Positions 1 to 7,817 of a stretch of 64,000 bases of DNA are shown in pieces (positions within the stretch are counted from its first letter, which is position 1; the number at the start of each line of letters is the position of its first letter). Under the pieces are notes generated by a model that did not search any database, was not told where the DNA came from, and saw only the letters and a list, made by a program, of their open reading frames with translations. Source of the DNA: Luteitalea pratensis (lineage in GTDB: Bacteria; Acidobacteriota; Vicinamibacteria; Vicinamibacterales; Vicinamibacteraceae); assembly GCF_001618865.1 (NCBI RefSeq), contig NZ_CP015136.1, positions 586,001-650,000 on the forward strand. Direction: 5' to 3'. Position numbers and translations under genes: made by a program.

Positions 1-429
1 CTCCCAGGCCATCCCGAGCGTGAACACACGACCCTGCAGCGCTCGCGCGCAGGACAGGCCCTTGTCTTCGCCCGGTGGATCCGGCTCGCCGCGCATGGTG
101 ATCGACGGCACGAGGGGGGGAGCGGTCAGCGTCGCCGTCGCGCGGGCAATCACGGCGTCGCGGAAGCGTGACAGCCGCGGGTGGCCGGCCCGTGCGCGCA
201 TGCGCGACAGCTCGTCGCGCGTGAACAGCAGCCGCGGTGTGGTGGCGGCCGTCGCCTGGGAAGGCGGGCTGTCTTGGGCGTCAGCGCCGTCGTCGGCATT
301 GGCCGGGCTCGGAGAGCCGGCCCTACCGTCGCCCGCGTCCATGGCCGCCGCGCGACCACGTGCCGGTATGACCATGGGGGCGGCGAGCGCGCCCAGGCAC
401 GTGCGACGATCGATGCGGCCGCGTGTCAC
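1..429 (-). CDS. Heparinase II/III-like exported protein, N-terminal part (cut by window edge)
   Basis: An open frame runs leftward off the window with 143 codons visible and no stop. The GTG start at 429-427 overlaps the polA TGA (GTGA), so translation is probably coupled to polA. The N-terminus has an Arg-Arg pair followed by a short hydrophobic stretch (RRTCLGALAA), weakly Tat-like, then an Ala/Asp/Gly-rich linker. From about residue 68 the pattern LLFTRDELSRMRARA, followed further on by ALQGRVFTLGMAWE, resembles the start of the alpha/alpha-barrel of heparinase II/III or alginate-lyase family proteins. A dispersed hairpin repeat (301-327) lies inside the linker. The family call rests on this short pattern only; polysaccharide lyase activity is inference. 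Confidence 0.5.
   Translation of the reverse strand, partial: MTRGRIDRRTCLGALAAPMVIPARGRAAAMDAGDGRAGSPSPANADDGADAQDSPPSQATAATTPRLLFTRDELSRMRARAGHPRLSRFRDAVIARATATLTAPPLVPSITMRGEPDPPGEDKGLSCARALQGRVFTLGMAWE
301..327. repeat. Dispersed hairpin repeat family A, copy 1
   Basis: A left arm GGCCGGGCTC, loop GGA and right arm GAGCCGGCC (9 bp plus one bulged G) are followed by CTACC. The same 27 bases recur exactly at 40220-40246, and a variant with compensatory stem changes lies at 48183-48208. This copy falls inside the coding linker of the truncated heparinase-like gene. Confidence 0.75.
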
Positions 430-3107
430 GCCTTGGCATCCTTCCACGTGTGTCCGACCCCCACGTCGACGTCGAGCGGCACGTCGAGCGGTACGGCGTG
501 CTCCATGTGGTGCTTCACCAGCGCGGCCGCTTCCTCGGCTGCTCCCTCCGGGGCCTCGAAGACCAGTTCGTCGTGCACCGTCAGGATCATCCGCAGGCCG
601 TGGATCGAGGGGAGTGCCTGGTGCAGGTCGATCATCGCCCGCTTCAGGATGTCGGCGGCGGTGCCTTGAATCGGCAGGTTCACGGTCACGCGTTCGGCTG
701 CGGCGCGGATCTGGCCGTTGCGGCTCGTGAGTTCGGGGACACGGCGGCGGCGACCGAACAGCGTGCTGACGACACCCGTGTCGCGGGCCTTCGCAATCGT
801 CTCGTCGATGAACTGGCGCACCGACGGGTAACCCGCGAAGTACGCATCGATGAAGGCCTGGGCCGCCTGCTGCGTGACGCCGATGTCCTTGGCGAGCGTG
901 AACGCGGTCTTGCCGTAGAGCAGTGCGTAGTTGATGATCTTTGCGCGCCGCCGCAACTCGTGGGACGAGAGGCCGCTGTTCTCGCCGAACACCTTGGCAG
1001 AGGTCTGGTCGTGGATGTCGTCGCCGCGGCGGAATGCGTCGATGAGACTCTGCTCCTGCGCCATGTGGGCGAGGACACGCAACTCGATTTGCGAGTAGTC
1101 GGCCGAGATCAGGACGTGGCCCGCCTCGGCGACGAAGGCGCCGCGAATCTCGCGACCGAGTTCGGTGCGGATCGGGATGTTCTGCAGGTTCGGGTCGCTG
1201 CTGCTCAGCCGACCCGTGGCAGCGACCGCCTGGTTGAAGGTGGTGTGGACCCGGCCGGTCGTGCGATGCACGAGCTGCGGCAGTGCATCCACGTAGGTGC
1301 CCTTCAGCTTCATCATCGCGCGCCAGTCGAGGATTTCACGCGCGATGTCGTGCGAGGCCGCGAGCTCCTCGAGCACCTCCGCCGCCGTTGACGCCGTGCG
1401 GTCCTTGCCGGTGCGCTTCAGGACCGGCAGGTGCATCTTCTCGAAGAGCACTTCTCCGAGCTGCCTGGGCGAATTGATGTTGAAGGTCATCCCCGCGAGC
1501 GCGAAGATGCGGGCAGACCGGGCCTCGAGCTCGGCGTCCATTCGTGTCGAGAGCCCGGCCAGCACACCGGTGTCGACGCGGATGCCCGCCTGCTCGATGG
1601 CGCACAACGCCGGCAGCAACGCGAGCTCGAACTCCTCGTAGATGTCGGTGAGGCCCTCACCGTCGAGCGTCGTCCGCAGATCCGTCGTCAGCTGCATGGC
1701 AAGGTCGGCGCGCTCGCAGGCCCACGTGGTCATCGCCTCCACCGCCACTTGCGACATCGCGAGCGCCTTCACGCCCTTGCCACGCAGCACCTCGCTGTCC
1801 ATCGCCTTGTAGCCGAGGCGCTCGAGCGCGAGTGATTCGACCGCGTGTGCCGCGCTCGAGGCATCGTGCACGTAACTTGCGAGCATCACGTCGTCGTGCA
1901 CGCCTTCGAGCGCGAGGCCATGCCTGGCGAGCACGAGCGTCATCGCCTTCAGGTCGTGGCCCGTCTTCTGCACGGATGGATCGGCGAGCAATGGGCCGAT
2001 CACGTCGCGCACGGCCTGGGAGGCAAGGTTCGGGCAGGCATCGAGGGACGTGTGCGCGAGCGGGACGTAGGCCGCGCGTCCGTCACCGGTGCCGACACTC
2101 AGGCCGACCAGCGATGCCTGCATCGCCGGCGCCCCATCGGTCACCAGGTAGACCGAGCAGCGGCCGGCCTGCCGGATGTGGGTCGCGAGCTCGCGGAGGT
2201 CCTCGGAGTCGCCGCAGGTGCTGAACGTACGCACGACGTCGGCGGCCGTCGGTGCGAACTCCGTGACCAACGACTTGAAGCCCAGCCTGCTGAACAGCTC
2301 ATAGCAGCGGCGCTGGTCAGGTCCGACGTAGCGGAGCGCCTCGAGATCGATCTCCACCGGCACGTCACAGTGCAGGCGCACCATCTCGCGACTGAGGCGC
2401 GCGTCCTCGGCGTGAGCGGTGAGCGCCTCCCGGTAGCGCTTCTGCGGCAGGCCCGCCGCCGCAGCGAGCAGCGCGTCGAGCGATCCGTGCTGGGCGATCA
2501 ACTCACGCGCGCCCTTCTCGCCAATGCCGGGCACGCCCTTCACGTTGTCGATGGCATCGCCCATCAGGGCGAGCACGTCGACGACCTGGTCGGGGCGGAC
2601 GCCGAACTTCTCCTGCACCCCGCCGCCGTCGTACCACGTGCCCTCGTCGCGCGGGTTGTACACGCGCACGTGGCCGTCGACCATCTGGAAGAAATCCTTG
2701 TCGCCGGTGACGATCGCCGCGTCGAAGCCATGCGCGATGGCGCGCGTGGCCAGCGTGGCGATCACATCGTCGGCCTCGTAGTCGGTGTGCGTGAGGATCC
2801 GCACGCCCATCGCCTCGCACGCGTCGTGCACCAGCGGCACCTGCTCCACGAGGTCTGCCGGCATGGGCGAGCGGTTGGCCTTGTAGTCGGCCTGCAGCGC
2901 GGAGCGGAAGGTCGGACCGGCGAGGTCGAACGCCGTCGCGACGTACGAGGGCTCGTGGTCGGCGATCAGCTTGCGCAGCATCGTCACGAAGCCGTAGACC
3001 GCGTTGGTCGACTTGCCGTCAGGTCCGGTCAGCCCGCGGATCGCGTGATACGCGCGGTACATCTGGTTGTTGCCGTCGATGAGGAACAGGATCGGACGTT
3101 CTGGCAC
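426..3107 (-). CDS. polA: DNA polymerase I with degenerate proofreading domain
   Basis: Family A DNA polymerase of 893 aa for Okazaki-fragment processing and repair. The N-terminal 5' nuclease begins LFLIDGNNQMYRAYHAIRGL. The polymerase domain has motif A (ADYSQIELR, near residue 668), motif B/O-helix (RRAKIINYALLYG, near 720) and motif C (VHDELVF, near 845). The middle 3'-5' exonuclease-like domain has lost the metal ligands: the DTE of motif I reads LVT, the motif II Asp is Met (GHDLKAM), and the motif III Asp is Arg (WACERAD). The O-helix aromatic equivalent to E. coli Phe762 is Tyr. GTG start, preceded by AAAAGGA at good spacing. The stop overlaps the start of the downstream heparinase-like gene. 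Confidence 0.97.
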   Translation of the reverse strand: MPERPILFLIDGNNQMYRAYHAIRGLTGPDGKSTNAVYGFVTMLRKLIADHEPSYVATAFDLAGPTFRSALQADYKANRSPMPADLVEQVPLVHDACEAMGVRILTHTDYEADDVIATLATRAIAHGFDAAIVTGDKDFFQMVDGHVRVYNPRDEGTWYDGGGVQEKFGVRPDQVVDVLALMGDAIDNVKGVPGIGEKGARELIAQHGSLDALLAAAAGLPQKRYREALTAHAEDARLSREMVRLHCDVPVEIDLEALRYVGPDQRRCYELFSRLGFKSLVTEFAPTAADVVRTFSTCGDSEDLRELATHIRQAGRCSVYLVTDGAPAMQASLVGLSVGTGDGRAAYVPLAHTSLDACPNLASQAVRDVIGPLLADPSVQKTGHDLKAMTLVLARHGLALEGVHDDVMLASYVHDASSAAHAVESLALERLGYKAMDSEVLRGKGVKALAMSQVAVEAMTTWACERADLAMQLTTDLRTTLDGEGLTDIYEEFELALLPALCAIEQAGIRVDTGVLAGLSTRMDAELEARSARIFALAGMTFNINSPRQLGEVLFEKMHLPVLKRTGKDRTASTAAEVLEELAASHDIAREILDWRAMMKLKGTYVDALPQLVHRTTGRVHTTFNQAVAATGRLSSSDPNLQNIPIRTELGREIRGAFVAEAGHVLISADYSQIELRVLAHMAQEQSLIDAFRRGDDIHDQTSAKVFGENSGLSSHELRRRAKIINYALLYGKTAFTLAKDIGVTQQAAQAFIDAYFAGYPSVRQFIDETIAKARDTGVVSTLFGRRRRVPELTSRNGQIRAAAERVTVNLPIQGTAADILKRAMIDLHQALPSIHGLRMILTVHDELVFEAPEGAAEEAAALVKHHMEHAVPLDVPLDVDVGVGHTWKDAKA

Positions 3108-3182
3108 TCGGGTCCTTTTTGAGCGGGCGCCTTCATTCTATCGAGCCTGCGGCGAGCCGAAGGGGCGGTACACTGTTCGGCC

Positions 3183-3929
3183 ATGCCGTCGTTGCCCCGC
3201 CAGGCATTCGCGCTGGCGGCACTCGCCCTCCTGCTCACATCCTGTGCCCGCCCGTTCGGCCGTCAGTACGAATACGAAGAAGAAATCTACGTCAGCCTCG
3301 ACGGGTCTGCGACGATGACCGTCAACACGTCGATGGCCGCGCTCGCCGCGCTGCACGGCCTGGACGTGGCGATCGATCCCGCGGTCCCGGTGGACCGCGA
3401 TCGGATCCGCGCTCTCTATTCGACGCCGGTCACCACGGTGACCCGCGTCAGCCGGCCCTGGCGTCGAGACGGCCGCCGGTTCGTGCAGGTCCGCCTCGAG
3501 GTGGCCGACGTGCGTCGGCTGTCGCAGGCGCCTCCGTTCGCGTGGGCGCACTACGCGTTCACGCAGAAGGGCGACGTCGTCGAGTTCGTGCAGGAACTGG
3601 GTCCGTCGGTGGCGAAGAACGTCGGTGACGTGGGGTGGGACGGCGAGGAACTCGTGGCCGTGCGGCTGCACATCCCGAGCCGGGTGACCTACCACAACGC
3701 GCCGAGCCACCTGGTCGAGCGCGGCAACATCCTGTCGTGGGAACAACCGCTGAAGGCGCGGCTGGCGGGGGAGCCCCTGCGCGTCGAGGCCCGCTTCGGC
3801 GTCCAGCGCATCCTCGTGCTGACGGTGGCGCTGTTCCTGTCCGCCCTGGCCGCCGCCGCCGTGACTCTGGGCGGCCTCATCTGGTGGGTGGTCCGGAAGG
3901 GCCACCAGCGCGCCGCACGCCAGTCGTAG
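3183..3929 (+). CDS. Putative membrane-anchored lipoprotein, function unknown
   Basis: A 248-aa protein with an N-terminal hydrophobic signal ending in a lipobox (LLTSC, Cys about residue 20), so probably lipidated after export. The middle is a mixed alpha/beta exported region without motifs I recognise. A strong transmembrane segment at about residues 212-236 (VLTVALFLSALAAAAVTLGG...) is followed by a basic tail (RKGHQRAARQ). Lipid anchor plus C-terminal helix suggests an inner-membrane protein with its bulk outside the cytoplasm. It starts 75 bp from the divergent polA start and stands alone. No function assigned. Confidence 0.75.
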   Translation: MPSLPRQAFALAALALLLTSCARPFGRQYEYEEEIYVSLDGSATMTVNTSMAALAALHGLDVAIDPAVPVDRDRIRALYSTPVTTVTRVSRPWRRDGRRFVQVRLEVADVRRLSQAPPFAWAHYAFTQKGDVVEFVQELGPSVAKNVGDVGWDGEELVAVRLHIPSRVTYHNAPSHLVERGNILSWEQPLKARLAGEPLRVEARFGVQRILVLTVALFLSALAAAAVTLGGLIWWVVRKGHQRAARQS

Positions 3930-3950
3930 GCGCACGGCGCTGCGCTTCAC

Positions 3951-3980
3951 GGCCTGCAAGCCTGTAGGCCGTAGGCCTAT
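3951..3980. repeat. GCCTGTAGGCC/GTAGGCC intergenic repeat tract
   Basis: The tract reads ggcctgcaagcctgtaggcc then gtaggccta. The GTAGGC/GCCTAC motif recurs at 17763-17880, 23378-23409, 48072-48103 and 60735-60765. It sits between convergent genes and touches the stop codon of the Spy-like gene. Confidence 0.6.
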
Positions 3981-4567
3981 TCGGGCGTCTTGACCGGGCG
4001 CCGATCGTCCCGCTTCGTGCGGAACTGCTTCATCCGCAACTCGCGTTCGGCCTGGATCTTGGCCGCCTCCGCCTGCTGTTCCGGCGTGAGGATGGTCATG
4101 ATCTCGCCGCGCACCCTGGATCGCAGCACCGCCGCCTCGGCGATGACCGCCCCGAGTGCCTGGCCCTGCTGTCCGGCCGCACCCTCGTCGACGGTGACCT
4201 CGGTGACCTTGCGCAAGGCCTCCAGCGCCGCCTGACCCCGCTGCATCAGGGCCTGGCCCTCTTCGCGGTGCCCTTGCAGGATGGTCCGCACCTGCTCGCG
4301 CTGGGCATCGGTCAGGTTCAACGCCGCCAGCGGCAGTTCCGGATGCAACCCGAGCAGTCCACCCAGAGGCCCGCCCATCCTGCCGGGCCCACCAGGGCCT
4401 CCGGGGCCGCCGGGACCACGAGGTCCGCCCGGTCCGCCTGGACCGCCTTGACCGAACCCAGGCTCGCCGGGACCAGGCTGAGCCCCAGCCGTCGCCGCCA
4501 GGCCCGCCGTCAGGGCCATCGCACCCAGCATGACTTTCACGCCCGTCATCAGTGTCGCCGCCTGCAT
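3977..4567 (-). CDS. Spy/CpxP-like LTXXQ periplasmic protein with collagen-like linker
   Basis: About 196 aa. The N-terminal hydrophobic signal ends TAGAQ, then a Gly/Pro-rich region (about residues 28-68) is built of GPGG/GPX triplets. The C-terminal half is helical with two LTxxQ-type motifs (LNLTDAQREQV near 85 and ILTPEQQAEA near 160), the signature of Spy/CpxP/ZraP periplasmic chaperone-sensors. I chose the ATG at 4567 because GGAG lies 8 nt upstream; an ATG at 4573 is also possible but too close to that site. The gene is divergent from a two-component pair, the arrangement seen for cpxP-cpxRA and zraP-zraSR, so a role in envelope stress is inferred. Confidence 0.8.
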   Translation of the reverse strand: MQAATLMTGVKVMLGAMALTAGLAATAGAQPGPGEPGFGQGGPGGPGGPRGPGGPGGPGGPGRMGGPLGGLLGLHPELPLAALNLTDAQREQVRTILQGHREEGQALMQRGQAALEALRKVTEVTVDEGAAGQQGQALGAVIAEAAVLRSRVRGEIMTILTPEQQAEAAKIQAERELRMKQFRTKRDDRRPVKTPE

Positions 4568-4620
4568 CGTCATTTCTCCTTCGAGGCCGTGGAGCCCCGC
4601 GTCATTCTGTCTTATGTAAC

Positions 4621-4640
4621 GGGCGGCCTGTGAACCGCCC
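4621..4640. promoter_or_regulatory. Inverted repeat in divergent promoter region (possible operator)
   Basis: GGGCGG and CCGCCC arms are separated by 8 nt between the Spy-like gene and the response regulator. The location suggests an operator for the divergent pair, but no consensus identifies the binding protein. Confidence 0.25.
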
Positions 4641-4719
4641 ATGACGCAGGTGTGAAAAATCGATGAGCACCCGGCGGGGTCACAGCGCGGCAGTGTCGCC
4701 AGAGGGTAGCCTGTAGGCC

Positions 4720-5436
4720 ATGGCCCATGTCCTGGTCGTGGATGACGAACCCCATATCGGCGAACTCGTCTCGTTGCATCTCTCGTTCGAGGGCCACACC
4801 AGCGATCGCTTCCTCGACGGCCGGGCCGCCCTCGAGGCCGCACGCGCGCAGGCCTACGACCTCTTCATCGTCGACGTGATGCTGCCGGGTCTCGACGGCG
4901 TCGCCCTGTGCCGGGCGCTCCGCCAGCAGCCGTCCACCCGTCGCGTGCCCGTCCTCTTGCTGACGGCACGTCGCGACGAGACCGACAAGGTGCTCGGGCT
5001 CGACAGTGGCGCCGACGATTACCTCACGAAACCGTTCGGCGTGCGTGAACTCATGGCCCGCGTCCGGGCGCTGCTGCGACGCGCCTTGCCGGCGCCGCAC
5101 GCTCCCGGCGAGATGCCGATGGCCGACGTCCTGCGTCGCGATGGCCTGGAAATCGACGCGTCGCGCCATCAGGTCACCGTGGACGGTCGCGTCATCGATA
5201 CCACCGCGCACGAGTTCGCCGTGCTGAAGGTGCTTGCCAGCAATCCCGGCATCGTGTTCTCGCGCGAGGCGCTGATTCGCCGTGCCTGGGGGCCCGACAC
5301 CCACGTCACCGAGCGCAGCGTCGACACCATCGTCAAGCGCCTGCGCCAGAAGATCGAATCGAATCCGGCCGAACCGGAACGACTGCTCACCGTGTGGGGC
5401 GTCGGGTACAAGTTCCGCGACGTGGCCTCGGCATGA
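4720..5436 (+). CDS. OmpR/PhoB-family response regulator
   Basis: A 238-aa cytoplasmic transcription factor. The receiver domain (about 1-120) has the acidic pair D9/D10, phospho-acceptor D52 (FIVDVMLPGLDG), T82 (LLLTARRD) and K104 (YLTKPFG). The C-terminal winged helix (about 135-235) includes TAHEFAVLKVL and the typical ending VWGVGYKF. Its stop overlaps the ATG of the downstream sensor kinase (ATGA at 5433-5436), so the two form an operon. By position it is the likely regulator of the divergent Spy-like gene. Confidence 0.95.
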   Translation: MAHVLVVDDEPHIGELVSLHLSFEGHTSDRFLDGRAALEAARAQAYDLFIVDVMLPGLDGVALCRALRQQPSTRRVPVLLLTARRDETDKVLGLDSGADDYLTKPFGVRELMARVRALLRRALPAPHAPGEMPMADVLRRDGLEIDASRHQVTVDGRVIDTTAHEFAVLKVLASNPGIVFSREALIRRAWGPDTHVTERSVDTIVKRLRQKIESNPAEPERLLTVWGVGYKFRDVASA

Positions 5437-6830
5437 GCCGATCGCGGGCCTGGCTCGGGTCGCTGTACTGGCGCATCGCGCTGGCGTGCCTGGGCCTGCT
5501 CGCCGCCGGCCTCCTGATCCAGATGGTGGTCGTGGTCGCGACGCTGTCGAGGCCCTCCGGCCTGCGGGCGCGGGTCACGGCGCAGCTACTGGCGAAGACG
5601 GTCGCCGCCGATCTCCAGGAGGCGCTGGAGTTCGACCCGGCGGCCAGCGTCCGTGCCGTGCTCGCGCGGCATCTGGACAATCCGCTGCCGGTCTACTTCG
5701 TCACGGTCGAAGGCAACGTCACCGGTGCGGATGTCGACGTCCCGGGGCCCGAGGCGGGGCGCGTGGCCGCCCTGGCCGCGGAGCATGCGGGCGGGCTCGA
5801 TCGAACCGACCTGCCGGTGGGGGTCGCCGCGGTAGAGGTCCTCGGTCAGCCTGAAGGACACGTCGTCGTCCTGCCTCGCCGCCCAGGCTGGGCGGTGCTC
5901 CGCGAACTCGGCCCCTGGCCACTCGGCGGCGCTGCCCTCAGTGCGATCGCCATCGCCGCGCTCCTGGCATGGCTCGCCTTCGCGCCGGCGCATCGCCGGC
6001 TGCAGGCACTCGAGGGCGCGGCGACGCGCCTCGGTCAAGGTGACCTTACGGCCCGCGCGCCCGAGGATGGCGCCGACGAGATCAGTCGCGTGTCCCGGGC
6101 GTTCAACCAGACCGCCGATGCGCTCGCGGCGCAGATCCAGCGAGTGACGTCAGAGCAGGATGTGCGACGTCAACTGTTGGCCGACGTGTCCCACGAATTG
6201 CACACACCACTGACGACCATCCGTGGCTACATCGAGACGCTGCGGATGACCGACCTCCCGTTGAGCGAAGCCGACCGCGCCCGATACCTGGCGATCGTGG
6301 ACGACGAGGCGGTGCGCCTCGAACGCCTGATCGGGGACGTGCTGGACCTCGCGAAGATGGAAGCGGGCGGCCAGGGCCTCAAGAAGGAGGTCGTTCCCAT
6401 CGAAGCGCTGTGGACCCGCCTCAGCGATCGCTACGGACCCGCGGCCACTGCCGCCGGTGTGAGGCTCGTATTCGACGCGCCGATGTTCGACGTCGACGCC
6501 GATGCCGGCAGGCTCGAACAGGCGATCTCGAATCTCGTCGGCAACGCCATCCGGTTCACGCCGGTGGGTGGCGAGGTGGCGCTCTCTGCGCATGCCTTGC
6601 TCACCGGTGGCGTCCGTATCGACGTGAGCGACACCGGAGTCGGCCTCTCCGCCGAGGACCAGGCGCGGGTGTTCGATCGCTTCTACAAGCAGGATGCCTC
6701 ACGCAGTCGCACCGGCACAGGCCTGGGCCTGTCGATCGTGCGCGCCATTGCCGAGGCGCACGGCGGCGAGGCGACCGTACGCAGCACACCAGGTCATGGC
6801 AGCACCTTCAGCGTCACAATTCCCGCCTGA
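5433..6830 (+). CDS. Membrane sensor histidine kinase
   Basis: A 465-aa partner of the upstream regulator, starting at the ATG that overlaps its stop. Transmembrane helices lie at about residues 12-38 and 165-190 and flank an extracytoplasmic sensor region of about 125 aa. HAMP follows (about 190-240), then the HisKA dimerisation helix with the phospho-acceptor His near 254 (DVSHELHTPLTTIRGY). The ATPase domain has the N box (ISNLVGNAIRFTP), G1 (DTGVGLS), F box (FYKQD) and G2 (GTGLGLSIV). It resembles BaeS/ResE-type kinases. All catalytic boxes are intact. Confidence 0.95.
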   Translation: MSRSRAWLGSLYWRIALACLGLLAAGLLIQMVVVVATLSRPSGLRARVTAQLLAKTVAADLQEALEFDPAASVRAVLARHLDNPLPVYFVTVEGNVTGADVDVPGPEAGRVAALAAEHAGGLDRTDLPVGVAAVEVLGQPEGHVVVLPRRPGWAVLRELGPWPLGGAALSAIAIAALLAWLAFAPAHRRLQALEGAATRLGQGDLTARAPEDGADEISRVSRAFNQTADALAAQIQRVTSEQDVRRQLLADVSHELHTPLTTIRGYIETLRMTDLPLSEADRARYLAIVDDEAVRLERLIGDVLDLAKMEAGGQGLKKEVVPIEALWTRLSDRYGPAATAAGVRLVFDAPMFDVDADAGRLEQAISNLVGNAIRFTPVGGEVALSAHALLTGGVRIDVSDTGVGLSAEDQARVFDRFYKQDASRSRTGTGLGLSIVRAIAEAHGGEATVRSTPGHGSTFSVTIPA

Positions 6831-6863
6831 CGCCGGTCCGGCGCTCACGGCACTTCAGCGACA

Positions 6864-6979
6864 CCGGCAATGCCGCAATGCCGCAATGCCGAAATGCCGG
6901 AATGCCGGAATGCCGGAATGTCGAAACTCGTTCCTGTGCTCCCTGTGCTCCCTGTGCTCCCTGTGTTCCTGTGTTCCTG
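6864..6979. repeat. Short-period tandem repeats (GGAATGCC and CTCCCTGTG units)
   Basis: After the kinase gene, caatgccg/gaatgccg units repeat about seven times (6864-6925), followed by ctccctgtg units turning into gtgttcct (6930-6979). Related aatgc units occur at 9941-9995 and 20917-20943. No coding signal is visible here. Confidence 0.8.
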
Positions 6980-7018
6980 AAAAAAAAGCGCCTCGACCCA
7001 GGAAGGAGGGCCGAGGCG
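6980..7018 (-). terminator. Rho-independent terminator of the BON-domain gene
   Basis: The arms CGCCTCG (6989-6995) and CGAGGCG (7012-7018) pair, with an inner CCC/GGG pairing. Read on the minus strand, eight T residues (6987-6980) follow the stem. It lies 40 bp after the stop of the leftward BON gene. Confidence 0.8.
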
Positions 7019-7058
7019 TAAGGGAGGTAATCGGGTGACCGTCGAGACGGTCGGTTGG

Positions 7059-7619
7059 TCAGTCGATCTGCTCGAGTTCGACCTGTCGTTCCGCGTCTGT
7101 CTTCAGGCCGTTCTCTACCGAGAACTCGCCGAAGCCGATGGCCAGTGACTGCGCGAGCATCCGCTCGACGTGGTTGTTGACGGTGCCCTCGAGCTTCACC
7201 CGCCCCTGGTCCACGACGATGTGGATCGGCGGGTTGGCCATCGACGCGTAATGCCAGAAGGACGGGTTGCCGTAAATGGCCCGGGCGATGCGCAATCGCA
7301 ACTCCTCGTCGAAGCGCGACACGGGCAGCACCTGGATCTGGTTGTCCACCTTGCGGACGCCCTCGACGCGCGAGACACGCCGCGTCAGGTCCTCCACCTT
7401 GAACGGCATCGTCACCTTGCCAGTGAGCGTGACCACGCCGTCCTGGACGGTGGCGTTCACGCTGTCGAACACGGTGAAGTTGACGTACTGCTGCACCTGG
7501 CGCGCGACGCCCTGGAATACCTGGAAGTCCTTGCGCTCGGGGATGTCTTCGGCGCGAGCCGCGCCCGAGAGCGCAAGGAGGAGAAGACCTGCACCTGCGA
7601 AATGAAGATGGCGAATCAT
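7059..7619 (-). CDS. Exported protein with two BON domains
   Basis: A 186-aa protein with a cleavable signal peptide (ends SGAARA, about residue 23). Two BON repeats of alpha/beta fold follow: about 37-105 (VNFTVFDSVNATVQDGVVTLTGKVTMPFKVEDL...) and about 107-180 (RIARAIYG...IHIVVDQGRVKLEGTVNNHVERMLAQ). BON domains occur in OsmY and in secretin- and mechanosensitive-channel-associated proteins and are thought to bind phospholipid or the envelope. It is a single gene with its own terminator. An upstream element resembling a sigma-54 site (7700-7715) departs from consensus at one key base. Confidence 0.88.
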   Translation of the reverse strand: MIRHLHFAGAGLLLLALSGAARAEDIPERKDFQVFQGVARQVQQYVNFTVFDSVNATVQDGVVTLTGKVTMPFKVEDLTRRVSRVEGVRKVDNQIQVLPVSRFDEELRLRIARAIYGNPSFWHYASMANPPIHIVVDQGRVKLEGTVNNHVERMLAQSLAIGFGEFSVENGLKTDAERQVELEQID

Positions 7620-7817
7620 TGCTGTTGGTAACGCACGACCCGGGGCGCTCGCTGGCTGGCTTCCCGGACGCTCGGTGCGTCCTCCGTGACCTTCTCTTGA
7701 TCAAACCTCGTGCCAGTGGACATGTGGCTCAGGACGCGATATCGCACGTTTCGCCATGATTCCGCCTGTGCCCTGCAGGCGACTGCGAGCCGGTCCGCTG
7801 TCGCTTGCAAGTGACAG

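Noticed and set aside
4574..4843. N-terminal extension of the Spy-like gene to 4843
   Set aside because: It would overlap the response regulator, and the signal peptide starts at 4567 or 4573 with a ribosome site.
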